A DNA stretch of 8,995 nucleotides from the NCBI GenBank assembly GCA_019090765.1, contig JAHRVJ010000342.1:1-8995 (forward strand). Direction: 5' to 3'. The notes below the pieces were generated by a model that made no database searches, was not told the origin of the DNA, and saw nothing but the letters and a program-made list of their open reading frames with translations. This DNA comes from Ilumatobacteraceae bacterium (GTDB lineage Bacteria > Actinomycetota > Acidimicrobiia > Acidimicrobiales > Ilumatobacteraceae). Made by a program: the position numbers and the translations under genes. This document shows, piece after piece, positions 1 through 7,536 of the stretch (the stretch's first letter is position 1; every line of letters begins with the position of its first letter).

Positions 1-2
1 AT

Positions 3-80
3 CTCCGGGTAGTTGCCCAGCTGCCGGTACCCGGTGATGACTCAGCCGAGCGTCTTGCAGTTCGCCACTACCTCGTTTGA
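3..80 (+). CDS. possible C-terminal end of an upstream gene (partial)
   Basis: The third forward frame is open from the left edge to a TGA at 78-80 and reads LRVVAQLPVPGDDSAERLAV followed by RHYLV. The other two forward frames meet stops within the first 40 bases. It could be the last 25 codons of a gene upstream of the oxidoreductase and in the same direction, with 50 bases between them. Twenty-five open codons in GC-rich DNA are weak evidence, third-position GC bias is only slight, and I recognise no family. It may simply be non-coding leader sequence. Confidence 0.2.
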   Translation, partial: LRVVAQLPVPGDDSAERLAVRHYLV

Positions 81-130
81 GCGGCCGACTCGACGGTCCG
101 TAACGCGGAAGTGTCGACCGAGCAAGTGAA

Positions 131-3100
131 GTGCGATACAAATACAGGGTGGTTGATTTCAAGGGCGCGAATGCAGCATCGACCAGCCAGCAATCTGTCC
201 CGCGTGGCGACTATCGCTTAGCGGACCGATTCAGCCTCGAAGAAGGCACGGTGTTCCTGTCAGGAGTGCAAGCGCTCGCTCGCATCCCGGGCGACCAACT
301 CCGGCTCGACAGTCAGCTCGGGCTGAATACCGCGGTGTTTGCCTCCGGGTACCAAGGTTCGCCTCTCGGTACGTATACCGAGGAACTGCGGCGTGCCGCG
401 GCCACCGTTGCGGACCTACCGATCAAGGTCCAACCGGCAATCAACGAAGAGTTGGCCGCCACGTCGATAATGGGTACTCAGCTCGCGTCAACACTCGACG
501 ACTTCCAGTACGACGGAGTGGTCGGCATTTGGTACGGGAAGGGGCCTGGGTTTGACCGGGCCACAGACGCCATCCGTCACGCGATCTTCAGTGGAACCTC
601 AGTGCACGGCGGAGTGGTTGCGTTAGTCGGCGACGACCACGCGTCGAAATCCTCGACGCTGCCTTCCAGCAGCAACGCGACGATGATCGAACTGTTCATG
701 CCGATCCTGTTCCCCGGCGACGTGCAAGAGGCCCTCGATCTTGGTCGTCATGCTGTCGCACTCTCGCGCTCGTGTGGTGTGTGGTCAGGAATCAAGATCG
801 TAACGCCGGTCGCTGACGGCACTGGCACTGTCGAGGTTCACCCTGACCGCGTGCGCGGGATCGCACCAGCCACCGAAATGGGCGGCAAGCCTTTCCACCC
901 CGTACCGAACGGCCGCCTCGTTGCGCCACATGTGCTTGACGTGGAGCAAGAGTTGCAGGAGGTGCGGTGGCCTCTGGTCCGCCAATACGGCGTCGACAAC
1001 AAGCTGAATCGCGTCACCGTGCGTTCAGCCGACGATTGGATCGGAATTGTCGCCGCAGGTCACGCATACCATGAGTTACGTGAGGCCCTTGCGGTGCTTG
1101 GGCTGAAGACTGACAGCGACATGAGCGCAGCAGGTGTTCGCCTGTTCCAGCTACTGATGCCAGCACCGCTCGATGCCGGGCAGGTTCGCGACTTCGCGGC
1201 AGGTCTCGACGAAATCGTTGTCGTCGAAGACAAACACCCCCTCATCGAAGAATCCATCAAGAGCTTGCTCTATGGCAGCAGCAACACTCCGCTAGTGGTC
1301 GGCCGAAGTAACGAAACTGGAGACCTGCTCGTGCCTGGGCGTGGGTCGCTCGACGTTGACAAGATCCTGCCAGCGCTACACGCCCGACTGAGTTCGCGAC
1401 TGGCCGAGCGAATCCGCCCGCTCGAACAGCTAGTCGAACCAGAGAAGCCAAGAATTCCGCTCACTGTCGCCCGCTCTCCGTTCTATTGCTCGGGGTGTCC
1501 GCACAACCGCAGTACTCGCGCGTCAGGCGACACACTCATTGGCGGCGGCATCGGTTGCCACGCAATGATTGCCTGGCAAGACCCCGACCGTGTCGGCCAA
1601 ATGACCGGGTTGACTCAAATGGGCGGAGAAGGCGCCCAGTGGATCGGTATGTCGCCGTTCATTTCTCGTGAGCACCTGATCCAGAATCTTGGTGACGGAA
1701 CGTTCTTCCATTCCGGCTCGCTCGCTCTCCGGGCTGCCGTCGCAGGCGGCGTCAACATCACCTACAAGCTGCTCTATAACGGCACGGTCGCGATGACCGG
1801 CGGCCAAGATCCCGAGGGTCAGATTTCAGTTCCCGACCTCGCAGCCCTGTTGCTCGTTGAAGGGGTCCGCAAGGTAATCGTCACCAGCGATGACCCCAAA
1901 CGCCACCCGCGTGGATCATTCCCTGCCGGAGTCGACCTCTGGGACCGCAGTCGGCTCGAAGAAGCGCAGTCGATACTGGCCGAGGTCAAAGGCGTCACGG
2001 TATTGATCCACGATCAGCCCTGCGCGGCGGAGCTGCGCCGCGGCAGGTCACGCGGCACCATCGCCACTCCGGGTTTTCGGGTAGTGATTAACGAACGCAT
2101 CTGTGAAGGCTGCGGAGACTGCGGCGACAAGAGCAACTGTCTTTCCGTTCAACCAGTCGAAACGCCATACGGCCGCAAAACCAAAATCCATCAGACCAGT
2201 TGCAATTTCGACTTCTCTTGCCTCCAAGGCGACTGCCCTTCCTTCGCTACGGTGACCACCGACTCCATCGCCAAGCAAGAGCCCAGAGCGTTACCGACTC
2301 CTCCGAAATCTCTCCCTGATGTTCCGGACCCGCTAGTCGACGCCGAAGAGTTCACGGTCCGCCTATCGGGAATCGGCGGCACTGGCGTCGTCACCGTGAG
2401 CCAAGTGCTGGGAACAGCCGCAATGCTGGCAGGCCGCAATGTGCGCGGGCTCGACCAAACCGGCTTGTCGCAAAAGGCAGGGCCCGTGTGCAGCGATGTC
2501 CGCATCTCCACTCGCGACACGCCGTCATCGAACCACGCCAACTCCTCGGGTGTCGACTGCATCTTGGCTTTCGATCTCCTTGTCGGCGCAGATGATTCAA
2601 ACATCGCTGGAGCGCAAGCGGACCGCACCGTGTTAGTGGCCTCGACCGATTCGGTACCCACGGGTCAGATGGTCACCCATATCGACGCCCCCCGCCCCCA
2701 AGTAGATTCGCTCCGCAAACGTGTCGACCAGGTAACGCGCGCCACCGACAACCTGTACTTGAACGCGGCCGATCTGGCAAGAGGGCTACTCGGCTCAACA
2801 ACGAGCGCCAACATCGTCATGCTTGGAGCCGCCGTGCAGGCCGGAGCGGTTCCCATTCCGCCCGAAGCAATCGAGCAGGCCATCGGCCTGAACGGAGTGG
2901 CCGTCGACAAGAACCTCGCAGCATTCCGCTGGGGGCGCGCTTGGACTAACGACCCTGACGCGGTCGAAGCCGCAGCGGGGCTGCCACCAGCTGTGCGAGC
3001 AGAAACAACCGATGAGCTGATCGAGCGCCTCGCAGACGACCTCGTCGACTACCAGTCAGCCGCCTACGCACAACGCTTCCGCTCCGTAGTCTCACTGGCA

Positions 3101-3613
3101 CGGAATGCTGAAAGCGAGATCAGCTCCGAGTCCGTCGCCTTCACCGCAGCTGTTGCACGGAATCTGCACAAGCTGATGGCGTACAAAGACGAATACGAGG
3201 TCGCCCGACTACTACTTAGTGACGAGGCGCGGAGCGCCTACGAAGCAGTCGGCGGGCCGCAAACGACGGTCAAGTACCACTTACACCCGCCGGTGCTGCG
3301 GGAATTCGGCATGGGTCGCAAGATCGAGCTGCAAAGAACGGCGCTGCCCGCAATGCGCGCCCTCCGCGCGTCGAAACGCGTTCGAGGTACCGCGGCCGAC
3401 CCCTTCAGGTGGACCGCTGTACGACGAATCGAGCGAGCAATGATCCCCGAGTTCATCGCGGCGGTGAAAAAGCTCAGCAAGAAGCTCACCGCCGAAGGTC
3501 TCCACGATGCCATTGAAATCGCCTCGCTGCCCGATCAGGTCCGGGGATACGAAGACCTCAAGCTGCAGCGCGCCAGGCAATACCGCGAGGAACTAGCGCG
3601 ACGCCTTCTTTAG
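131..3613 (+). CDS. indolepyruvate ferredoxin oxidoreductase, single-chain alpha-gamma fusion with C-terminal DUF6537-type domain
   Basis: This 1160-residue cytosolic enzyme belongs to the thiamine-diphosphate 2-oxoacid:ferredoxin oxidoreductases. Family members convert indolepyruvate or other arylpyruvates, and in some cases branched-chain 2-oxoacids, plus CoA to acyl-CoA and CO2, reducing ferredoxin. Domains in order: an N-terminal pyrimidine-binding region (about 30-430) with SGYQGSPLGTY; a thiamine core with YCSGCPHN (452-459), GGGIGCHAM, and the Mg/ThDP motif GDG at 521-523 paired with N550; a cysteine cluster C658, C661, C664, C670, then C691, C697, C702, expected to bind Fe-S; a gamma-type domain beginning GIGGTG (747-752); and a C-terminal part (about 965-1155) resembling DUF6537. 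Archaeal enzymes split these into IorA and IorB; the one-chain form is typical of aerobic bacteria. The start is GTG; a stop at 101-103 in frame leaves no earlier start, and GTG at 149 is an alternative. No clear SD precedes either. Likely first gene of a three-gene transcript. The exact substrate cannot be read from sequence. Confidence 0.93.
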   Translation: MRYKYRVVDFKGANAASTSQQSVPRGDYRLADRFSLEEGTVFLSGVQALARIPGDQLRLDSQLGLNTAVFASGYQGSPLGTYTEELRRAAATVADLPIKVQPAINEELAATSIMGTQLASTLDDFQYDGVVGIWYGKGPGFDRATDAIRHAIFSGTSVHGGVVALVGDDHASKSSTLPSSSNATMIELFMPILFPGDVQEALDLGRHAVALSRSCGVWSGIKIVTPVADGTGTVEVHPDRVRGIAPATEMGGKPFHPVPNGRLVAPHVLDVEQELQEVRWPLVRQYGVDNKLNRVTVRSADDWIGIVAAGHAYHELREALAVLGLKTDSDMSAAGVRLFQLLMPAPLDAGQVRDFAAGLDEIVVVEDKHPLIEESIKSLLYGSSNTPLVVGRSNETGDLLVPGRGSLDVDKILPALHARLSSRLAERIRPLEQLVEPEKPRIPLTVARSPFYCSGCPHNRSTRASGDTLIGGGIGCHAMIAWQDPDRVGQMTGLTQMGGEGAQWIGMSPFISREHLIQNLGDGTFFHSGSLALRAAVAGGVNITYKLLYNGTVAMTGGQDPEGQISVPDLAALLLVEGVRKVIVTSDDPKRHPRGSFPAGVDLWDRSRLEEAQSILAEVKGVTVLIHDQPCAAELRRGRSRGTIATPGFRVVINERICEGCGDCGDKSNCLSVQPVETPYGRKTKIHQTSCNFDFSCLQGDCPSFATVTTDSIAKQEPRALPTPPKSLPDVPDPLVDAEEFTVRLSGIGGTGVVTVSQVLGTAAMLAGRNVRGLDQTGLSQKAGPVCSDVRISTRDTPSSNHANSSGVDCILAFDLLVGADDSNIAGAQADRTVLVASTDSVPTGQMVTHIDAPRPQVDSLRKRVDQVTRATDNLYLNAADLARGLLGSTTSANIVMLGAAVQAGAVPIPPEAIEQAIGLNGVAVDKNLAAFRWGRAWTNDPDAVEAAAGLPPAVRAETTDELIERLADDLVDYQSAAYAQRFRSVVSLARNAESEISSESVAFTAAVARNLHKLMAYKDEYEVARLLLSDEARSAYEAVGGPQTTVKYHLHPPVLREFGMGRKIELQRTALPAMRALRASKRVRGTAADPFRWTAVRRIERAMIPEFIAAVKKLSKKLTAEGLHDAIEIASLPDQVRGYEDLKLQRARQYREELARRLL

Positions 3614-3632
3614 CCGCCAGAATCGAATCGTC

Positions 3633-4526
3633 ATGAAGGAGATGATCACAAAGCTGCGACGCGAGATCACCGAGGACGGCTTGTTCGATGCGGCCGCAAG
3701 CGTGGCTTTCTGGCTGCTGCTCAGCCTTCCGGCAGCGCTTTTGGCAGTGATGTCGTCGGTCTCACTGCTGGGGCCCGGTCTGGCGGGCGAGCTGGAGGAA
3801 GTCTTCCTCGACTTCGTAGACCGCACGTTTACCTCTGAAGCCGAGGATCTCCGCGCCGCAATCAGCGGCCTCTTTGATCAGCCGCGAGCCGGGCTACTGA
3901 GCGTTTCCCTGGCGACGGCCATCTTCACGCTGTCAGGCGGTTTCGCAGGCTTGATCCGCGGACTCGACGTCGCCTACGACATCGTCGACCCCAGAAAGTT
4001 CATTCGCTTGCGCCTCGCGGCCCTGGGGTTGGCAATCGGCACCTTGGTCGCGATCGCCGTTTCGACGTTGTTGTGGTCTTGGTCCGGATCGTTTGGCGTG
4101 CCTCTCCTGCTGCGGCTGCTTAGCGCATTGGTTGTCCTCGTGGCCTGGGCCGCAACGATGTTTCACATCGGCCCGCACCATCACACCCCGTGGAGATATG
4201 ACGTACCGGGGGCGATCTTCACTGCCGTTGGCTGGCTGATCCTCTCGCTCGGTTTCGGCCTGTACGTTCGGGTCGCCGGTTCCGGCAACGAGCTGGTCGG
4301 AGCGACCGGTGTGGCGTTGCTCGGCTTGACCTGGATGTGGTTGGCATGCACCGTGCTACTGATCGGGGCCGAGATCAATGGGCTGATCGCGGAACAGGCC
4401 GATGTAGTCAGCGAACACCAAACTTGGCGGACCCGCGCCAAGTCGGCTCTTGCTGAGCACCGCGACGGCGGCAACGGCGGAGGGGTCAGAGACGGCAGCG
4501 GTGGCGGCACAAACGACGAGCCGTAG
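3633..4526 (+). CDS. YihY/BrkB-family (UPF0761-like) inner-membrane protein
   Basis: A 297-residue polytopic membrane protein of the YihY/virulence-factor-BrkB family. Hydrophobic segments lie at about 22-48, 88-110, 126-148, 157-178, 193-213 and 224-252, giving roughly six spans. Family features are the early AAASVAFWLLLSLPA segment, GGFAGLIRGLDVAYD (102-116), the PGAIF motif at 192-196 and LLIGAEING at 242-250 near the end of the last span. An unusual patch, HIGPHHHTPWR, sits at 178-188, just before the PGAIF span. The tail after 275 is a low-complexity Gly/Asp stretch that varies freely in such proteins. The family's molecular function is unsettled; BrkB was named for serum resistance in Bordetella, and YihY is not RNase BN despite old annotations. 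ATG at 3633 is the first start after an in-frame stop at 3594. It follows the oxidoreductase stop by 19 bases and has no properly spaced SD. Confidence 0.88.
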   Translation: MKEMITKLRREITEDGLFDAAASVAFWLLLSLPAALLAVMSSVSLLGPGLAGELEEVFLDFVDRTFTSEAEDLRAAISGLFDQPRAGLLSVSLATAIFTLSGGFAGLIRGLDVAYDIVDPRKFIRLRLAALGLAIGTLVAIAVSTLLWSWSGSFGVPLLLRLLSALVVLVAWAATMFHIGPHHHTPWRYDVPGAIFTAVGWLILSLGFGLYVRVAGSGNELVGATGVALLGLTWMWLACTVLLIGAEINGLIAEQADVVSEHQTWRTRAKSALAEHRDGGNGGGVRDGSGGGTNDEP

Positions 4527-4538
4527 CCTCGACACACG

Positions 4539-5657
4539 ATGAGTATCACCACTGTCGCGCTGCTCATCGCTGGCGTCGCGGGTCTCGTCATCGGCGCCGA
4601 GGCGCTGATTCGAGGCGCGGCCCGACTCGCGGCGAGAACAGGGCTCTCAAGCGTCGTCATCGGTCTCACTGTGGTTGCCTTCGGCACCAGTGCCCCCGAG
4701 TTGGCTGTCAGCATCGGCGATGTTGTCCGTGGTGACGACGAAGCTGGCTCGATCGCGATCGGTAATGTCGTCGGCTCGAACATCGCGAACATCCTGCTCG
4801 CCTTAGGAGTGGCCGCAGCCGTTGGCGGGTCGCTCATTGTGGCTCAGCGCATTGTTCGACTCGATGTCCCGATCATGATTGGCGCCTCGGTGTTGGTGCT
4901 CATCTTTGCGCTCAACAATCAGCTCGGACGGCTGGAAGGCGCTGTGTTGACAGCGGCACTAGTCATCTACATCACATGGACGGTGGTAAGCGCGAGGCGC
5001 GGCACCGCTCCACAGGTCGAGTCCGAATACGACGAGGCTTTCGACTCTGAGCAGCTCGCCGCCAAGTCAGTGTGGTCCGATGTCGGATTCCTCCTACTCG
5101 GGCTCGGCCTGTTGGTCGCTGGATCGCAGGCGTTGGTTAGCGCGGCCACCGACATCGCCACCGAACTCGGGGTGTCGGACCTCGTAATTGGCTTGACGGT
5201 CGTGGCCATCGGCACCTCACTACCCGAAGTTGCAACATCGGTGTTGGCCGCCGTTCGCGGGCATCGCGATCTCGCGGTTGGCAACGCCATCGGGTCGAAC
5301 CTATTCAACCTCCTAGCCGTCCTCGGAATCACTTCGTTGATCGCACCGAACCCTCTCCCGATCGCCGACAGCGCTCTACAGGTCGATATCCCGATCATGG
5401 TGGCCGTGGCCGTGGCCTGTCTGCCAATCTTCGCTAACGGGCATGTCCTGACGCGATGGGAGGGCTTCATCTTTATCGGCTTCTACGCCGGCTACTTGCT
5501 CTGGCTTATCCTTGACGCCAGCGATAGCGGCGTCCGCGATTCCTATGGCAATGTGGCGCTGTTCTTCATCGCCCCATTGGTCACGCTCACGTTGGCGATC
5601 GTTGCTTTTCGTAGCCGACAAGTGCCTGCCGCGGAGAACGCTCAGACATCTACCTGA
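4539..5657 (+). CDS. calcium/sodium antiporter, CaCA family (YrbG-like)
   Basis: A 372-residue cation antiporter of the Ca2+:cation antiporter superfamily, expected to exchange Ca2+ for Na+ or H+ across the cytoplasmic membrane. Both diagnostic alpha repeats are intact. Alpha-1 reads GLTVVAFGTSAPELAVS at 42-58 with GNVVGSNIANI at 75-85. Alpha-2 reads GLTVVAIGTSLPEVATS at 218-234 with GNAIGSNLFNLLAVLG at 248-263. The conserved acidic cation ligands are E54 and E230. About ten hydrophobic spans flank a hydrophilic, acidic central loop at about 151-180, as in the 5+5 inverted-repeat fold. Length is normal to slightly long, with a short polar tail. The start ATG lies 12 bases after the preceding stop, so co-transcription with the YihY-type gene is likely; no good SD is visible. 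The last 16 bases overlap the convergent glucokinase gene. The family is certain; the physiological ion pair is inferred from relatives. Confidence 0.94.
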   Translation: MSITTVALLIAGVAGLVIGAEALIRGAARLAARTGLSSVVIGLTVVAFGTSAPELAVSIGDVVRGDDEAGSIAIGNVVGSNIANILLALGVAAAVGGSLIVAQRIVRLDVPIMIGASVLVLIFALNNQLGRLEGAVLTAALVIYITWTVVSARRGTAPQVESEYDEAFDSEQLAAKSVWSDVGFLLLGLGLLVAGSQALVSAATDIATELGVSDLVIGLTVVAIGTSLPEVATSVLAAVRGHRDLAVGNAIGSNLFNLLAVLGITSLIAPNPLPIADSALQVDIPIMVAVAVACLPIFANGHVLTRWEGFIFIGFYAGYLLWLILDASDSGVRDSYGNVALFFIAPLVTLTLAIVAFRSRQVPAAENAQTST

Positions 5658-5658
5658 G
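5641..5658. other. small hairpin containing both convergent stop codons
   Basis: CTCAG at 5641-5645 pairs with CTGAG at 5654-5658 across an 8-base loop. The stem holds the glucokinase stop (read on the minus strand at 5642-5644) and the antiporter stop (5655-5657). Pairing of three of the five bases follows automatically from TGA facing TCA, so the stem may be incidental. A second GC-rich pair, GGCGCC at 5664-5669 and 5678-5683, lies just inside the glucokinase. Neither has a T tract, so neither is a classical terminator. Confidence 0.2.
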
Positions 5659-6406
5659 CCGCTGGCGCCACGAGCGCGGCGCCGACGATGCCCGCATTGT
5701 TGCCCATCACTGCGGGTAGCACTTCGGTATCAATCTTGATGTGGTGAAGCCATTCATCGTGGCGCTTGCTGACTCCACCGCCGACAATGAACAGCTCTGG
5801 TGAGAACAGCCGCTCGACATGTTTGAGGTAGCGCTCGACGCGTGCGGCCCATTGCTTCCAGCTCAAGTCGTCTAACCTCCGGGCGCGTGCGGACGCGTGA
5901 AGTTCGGCATCACTTCCATCGAGTTCGAGGTGGCCTAGTTCGGTGTTTGGTACAAGCACACCGTCCATGAAAAGTCCAGAACCGATCCCCGTTCCGAAGG
6001 TCAGCATCATCACTACACCGGTGCGTCCGCGGCCCGCGCCGAAGTTCATCTCTGCCAGCCCGGCAGCATCGGCATCATTCACCATCCGCACCTCGAGTCC
6101 CGTCGCCGAGGCAAACAACTCATTGGCGTTTATGTCGAGCCACGAATCATCGATGTTCGCGGCCGAGCCCACCACGCCAGCTCGCACAACGGCTGGAAAC
6201 GCGATGCCCAACGCTCTGGTCCAGTTCTCATGATCGACCAGATCGCGCAAGACCTCAGCAATCGCAGCGGGTGTGGCCGGGCGGGGAGTGTCAATCCGAT
6301 AACGCGTCGACGCGAGATCACCCTTATCAAGGTCGACCACCGCGGCCTTCATTCCTGTGCCGCCGATGTCAATACCGAAACCTAGCTGCGCCTTGTTCAC
6401 CGTCAC
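5642..6406 (-). CDS. ppgK: polyphosphate glucokinase (ROK family)
   Basis: A 254-residue cytosolic kinase expected to phosphorylate glucose to glucose-6-phosphate using inorganic polyphosphate, usually also ATP. Its length matches actinobacterial PpgK enzymes (about 250-275 residues), shorter than typical ROK glucokinases. Visible motifs are phosphate-1 GIDIGGTGMK (11-20), the catalytic-Asp segment NDADAAG (110-116, probably D111), phosphate-2 FGTGIGSGLF (137-146), LVPNTELGHLEL (151-162, the ROK ExGH motif), SWKQWAARV (182-190) and FIVGGGVS (206-213). There is no N-terminal DNA-binding domain and no CXCGXXGC zinc motif, so it is not a ROK repressor and differs from zinc-containing ROK glucokinases. 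The start is GTG at 6404-6406; a second in-frame GTG lies two codons later, both with poor SDs. Its 3' end overlaps the antiporter by 16 bases. A strictly polyphosphate-dependent or ATP-preferring version cannot be distinguished by eye. Confidence 0.92.
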   Translation of the reverse strand: MTVNKAQLGFGIDIGGTGMKAAVVDLDKGDLASTRYRIDTPRPATPAAIAEVLRDLVDHENWTRALGIAFPAVVRAGVVGSAANIDDSWLDINANELFASATGLEVRMVNDADAAGLAEMNFGAGRGRTGVVMMLTFGTGIGSGLFMDGVLVPNTELGHLELDGSDAELHASARARRLDDLSWKQWAARVERYLKHVERLFSPELFIVGGGVSKRHDEWLHHIKIDTEVLPAVMGNNAGIVGAALVAPAAQVDV

Positions 6407-6495
6407 GATCTCGAACGGTACTGGCGTGCAGAGGGTGATTCAGTAAGTAGCAATTCGCGAAACGAAGCAACCGAGCGACGCGCGATCGTTAACAT
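6407..6495. promoter_or_regulatory. divergent intergenic region between ppgK and the L,D-transpeptidase
   Basis: These 89 bases must hold the promoters of both divergent genes. On the plus strand TAACAT at 6490-6495 fits a TANNNT -10 element and directly abuts the first ATG; transcription would then begin inside the start region, which would favour the internal ATGs at 6505 or 6511 as leaderless starts. I see no convincing -35 for it. On the minus strand the segment around 6440-6475 contains TTGCTT followed after 15 bases by TACTTA, a weak promoter candidate for ppgK. No operator-like repeat is obvious. Confidence 0.3.
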
Positions 6496-6508
6496 ATGCA
6501 ACATATGG
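6491..6508 (+). repeat. tandem 9-base repeat over the L,D-transpeptidase start
   Basis: Two adjacent units, AACATATGC (6491-6499) and AACATATGG (6500-6508), match at eight of nine bases. Each contains an ATG in the same reading frame (6496 and 6505), so the repeat duplicates the potential start codon and adds three codons. A third in-frame ATG follows at 6511. Confidence 0.6.
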
Positions 6509-7536
6509 CCATGCCAGACCCAACAAGCGCGCCGCTCGGCACCGACAGCATTGGCCAATTCAGCCGGCGACATATCGGGCTCGGAATAGCACTAGCGGCA
6601 GTTCTCGGCGCAGCCGGTGTAGGTGTGATTGTTACTGCCGAGTCAGGCACCGCCGAGTCGCAGGCCGCCACCGCGAGCCCCGACGAGATCGCTGAAGCTG
6701 CACCAATCGCCGTTCAGGCCGCTGTATTGCCCGACCTCGAGGGCGATCTCGGCCAAAACGAACTCGAACCTGATGATGCGGTCGACAACGACCGCGCCGA
6801 TGGCGGTTGCACGATCGAAGCCCTGTCAGTCCGGATCGGGTCATCAGGTGACGGCGTCGCCTGCCTCCAAACCGCACTATCTGACCTTGATCTGTACGAC
6901 GGCAGTATCGACGGTGACTTCGATCAGGAAGTTGCCCAGTCGGTAATGGCCTATCAGGAGGCGGAGCATCTTTTCGTCGATGGCATCGTCGGCCGTGAGA
7001 GCTCCATCGAACTCAACATCTGGCCCGACGAAGAGTCGCTGGTTACCCGCACCCCTCCCCCACCGCCTGGCGCCATGGATTCGATGGGCTTCCCGCTTTC
7101 GGAGGTCTCAAGTACCGGCGACAATGCACCGCCACTACCCGACAACTCTGGTTCTGGTCGCCGCGTGGTTTACGACCGCGCTGGGCAACGCGTCTGGGCG
7201 GTCAGCAGCGAGGGTGAGATCATTCGCTCGTGGCTCGTATCGGGCAGCAAATACAGCAACGAAAGACCTGGCACACACACGGTCTACAGCCGATCGGAGA
7301 TGTCAACCGCTTGGAATGGCAAAGCCTGGCTCCCGCAAATGATCCGCTACCAAAAGACCGACATCGGAAATATCGGCTTTCATGCGATCCCGCTTCACGT
7401 CTCGGACAACTCGGTATACCAGACCTCCGACGAGTTGGGACATCGACTCTCGGGTGGCTGCCAGCGCCAGGCCAACGAAGACGCTGCCTTCATGTGGCAG
7501 TTCGCCCCGGTCGGCACCACCATCGTCGTCACCTGA
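6496..7536 (+). CDS. L,D-transpeptidase (YkuD domain) with membrane anchor and peptidoglycan-binding domain
   Basis: A 346-residue envelope enzyme expected to form L,D (3-3 type) cross-links in peptidoglycan or to attach material to it. Domains in order: a short cytoplasmic N-terminus with RRH at 24-26, a hydrophobic anchor or signal segment at 27-47, an acidic Ala/Asp/Glu-rich linker (50-104), a PG_binding_1-like domain (about 105-176) with VRIGSSGDGVACLQTAL and DGIVGRES, a Pro-rich linker (TRTPPPPPGA), and a YkuD catalytic domain (about 222-346). C105 and C123 could form a disulfide outside the cell. The active site reads IGFHAIPLH (293-301) then HRLSGGCQRQ (316-325). C322 is the predicted nucleophile, with H296 (or H301) as the likely partner. 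The usual S/T-H-G-C motif is S-G-G-C here. The start is ambiguous among ATGs at 6496, 6505 and 6511, none with an SD. The gene's stop overlaps the convergent amidohydrolase by 8 bases. Confidence 0.88.
   Translation: MQHMAMPDPTSAPLGTDSIGQFSRRHIGLGIALAAVLGAAGVGVIVTAESGTAESQAATASPDEIAEAAPIAVQAAVLPDLEGDLGQNELEPDDAVDNDRADGGCTIEALSVRIGSSGDGVACLQTALSDLDLYDGSIDGDFDQEVAQSVMAYQEAEHLFVDGIVGRESSIELNIWPDEESLVTRTPPPPPGAMDSMGFPLSEVSSTGDNAPPLPDNSGSGRRVVYDRAGQRVWAVSSEGEIIRSWLVSGSKYSNERPGTHTVYSRSEMSTAWNGKAWLPQMIRYQKTDIGNIGFHAIPLHVSDNSVYQTSDELGHRLSGGCQRQANEDAAFMWQFAPVGTTIVVT

Noticed and set aside
2191..2661. 156-codon minus-strand open frame inside the oxidoreductase
   Set aside because: Antisense to the Fe-S cluster and GIGGTG segments; no motif and no plausible start signal.
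2688..2699. C-rich run (six C, G, five C) in the oxidoreductase as a possible phase-variable tract or frameshift
   Set aside because: The frame stays intact through the run into the conserved C-terminal region, and the tract is short and interrupted.
4465..4515. GGC/GGN-rich stretch at the end of the YihY-type gene as a possible repeat element
   Set aside because: It encodes a Gly/Asp-rich low-complexity tail in frame; units are irregular and no copy occurs elsewhere in the window.
4181..4837. 218-codon minus-strand open frame spanning the YihY/antiporter junction
   Set aside because: It is antisense to two well-supported membrane-protein genes, is a low-complexity Ser/Ala/Pro/Thr/Met-rich translation typical of the reverse of hydrophobic GC-rich genes, and shows no domain.
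5642..6406. ROK-family transcriptional repressor
   Set aside because: There is no helix-turn-helix before the phosphate-1 motif at residue 11 and no ROK zinc cluster; length and motifs match polyphosphate glucokinase.
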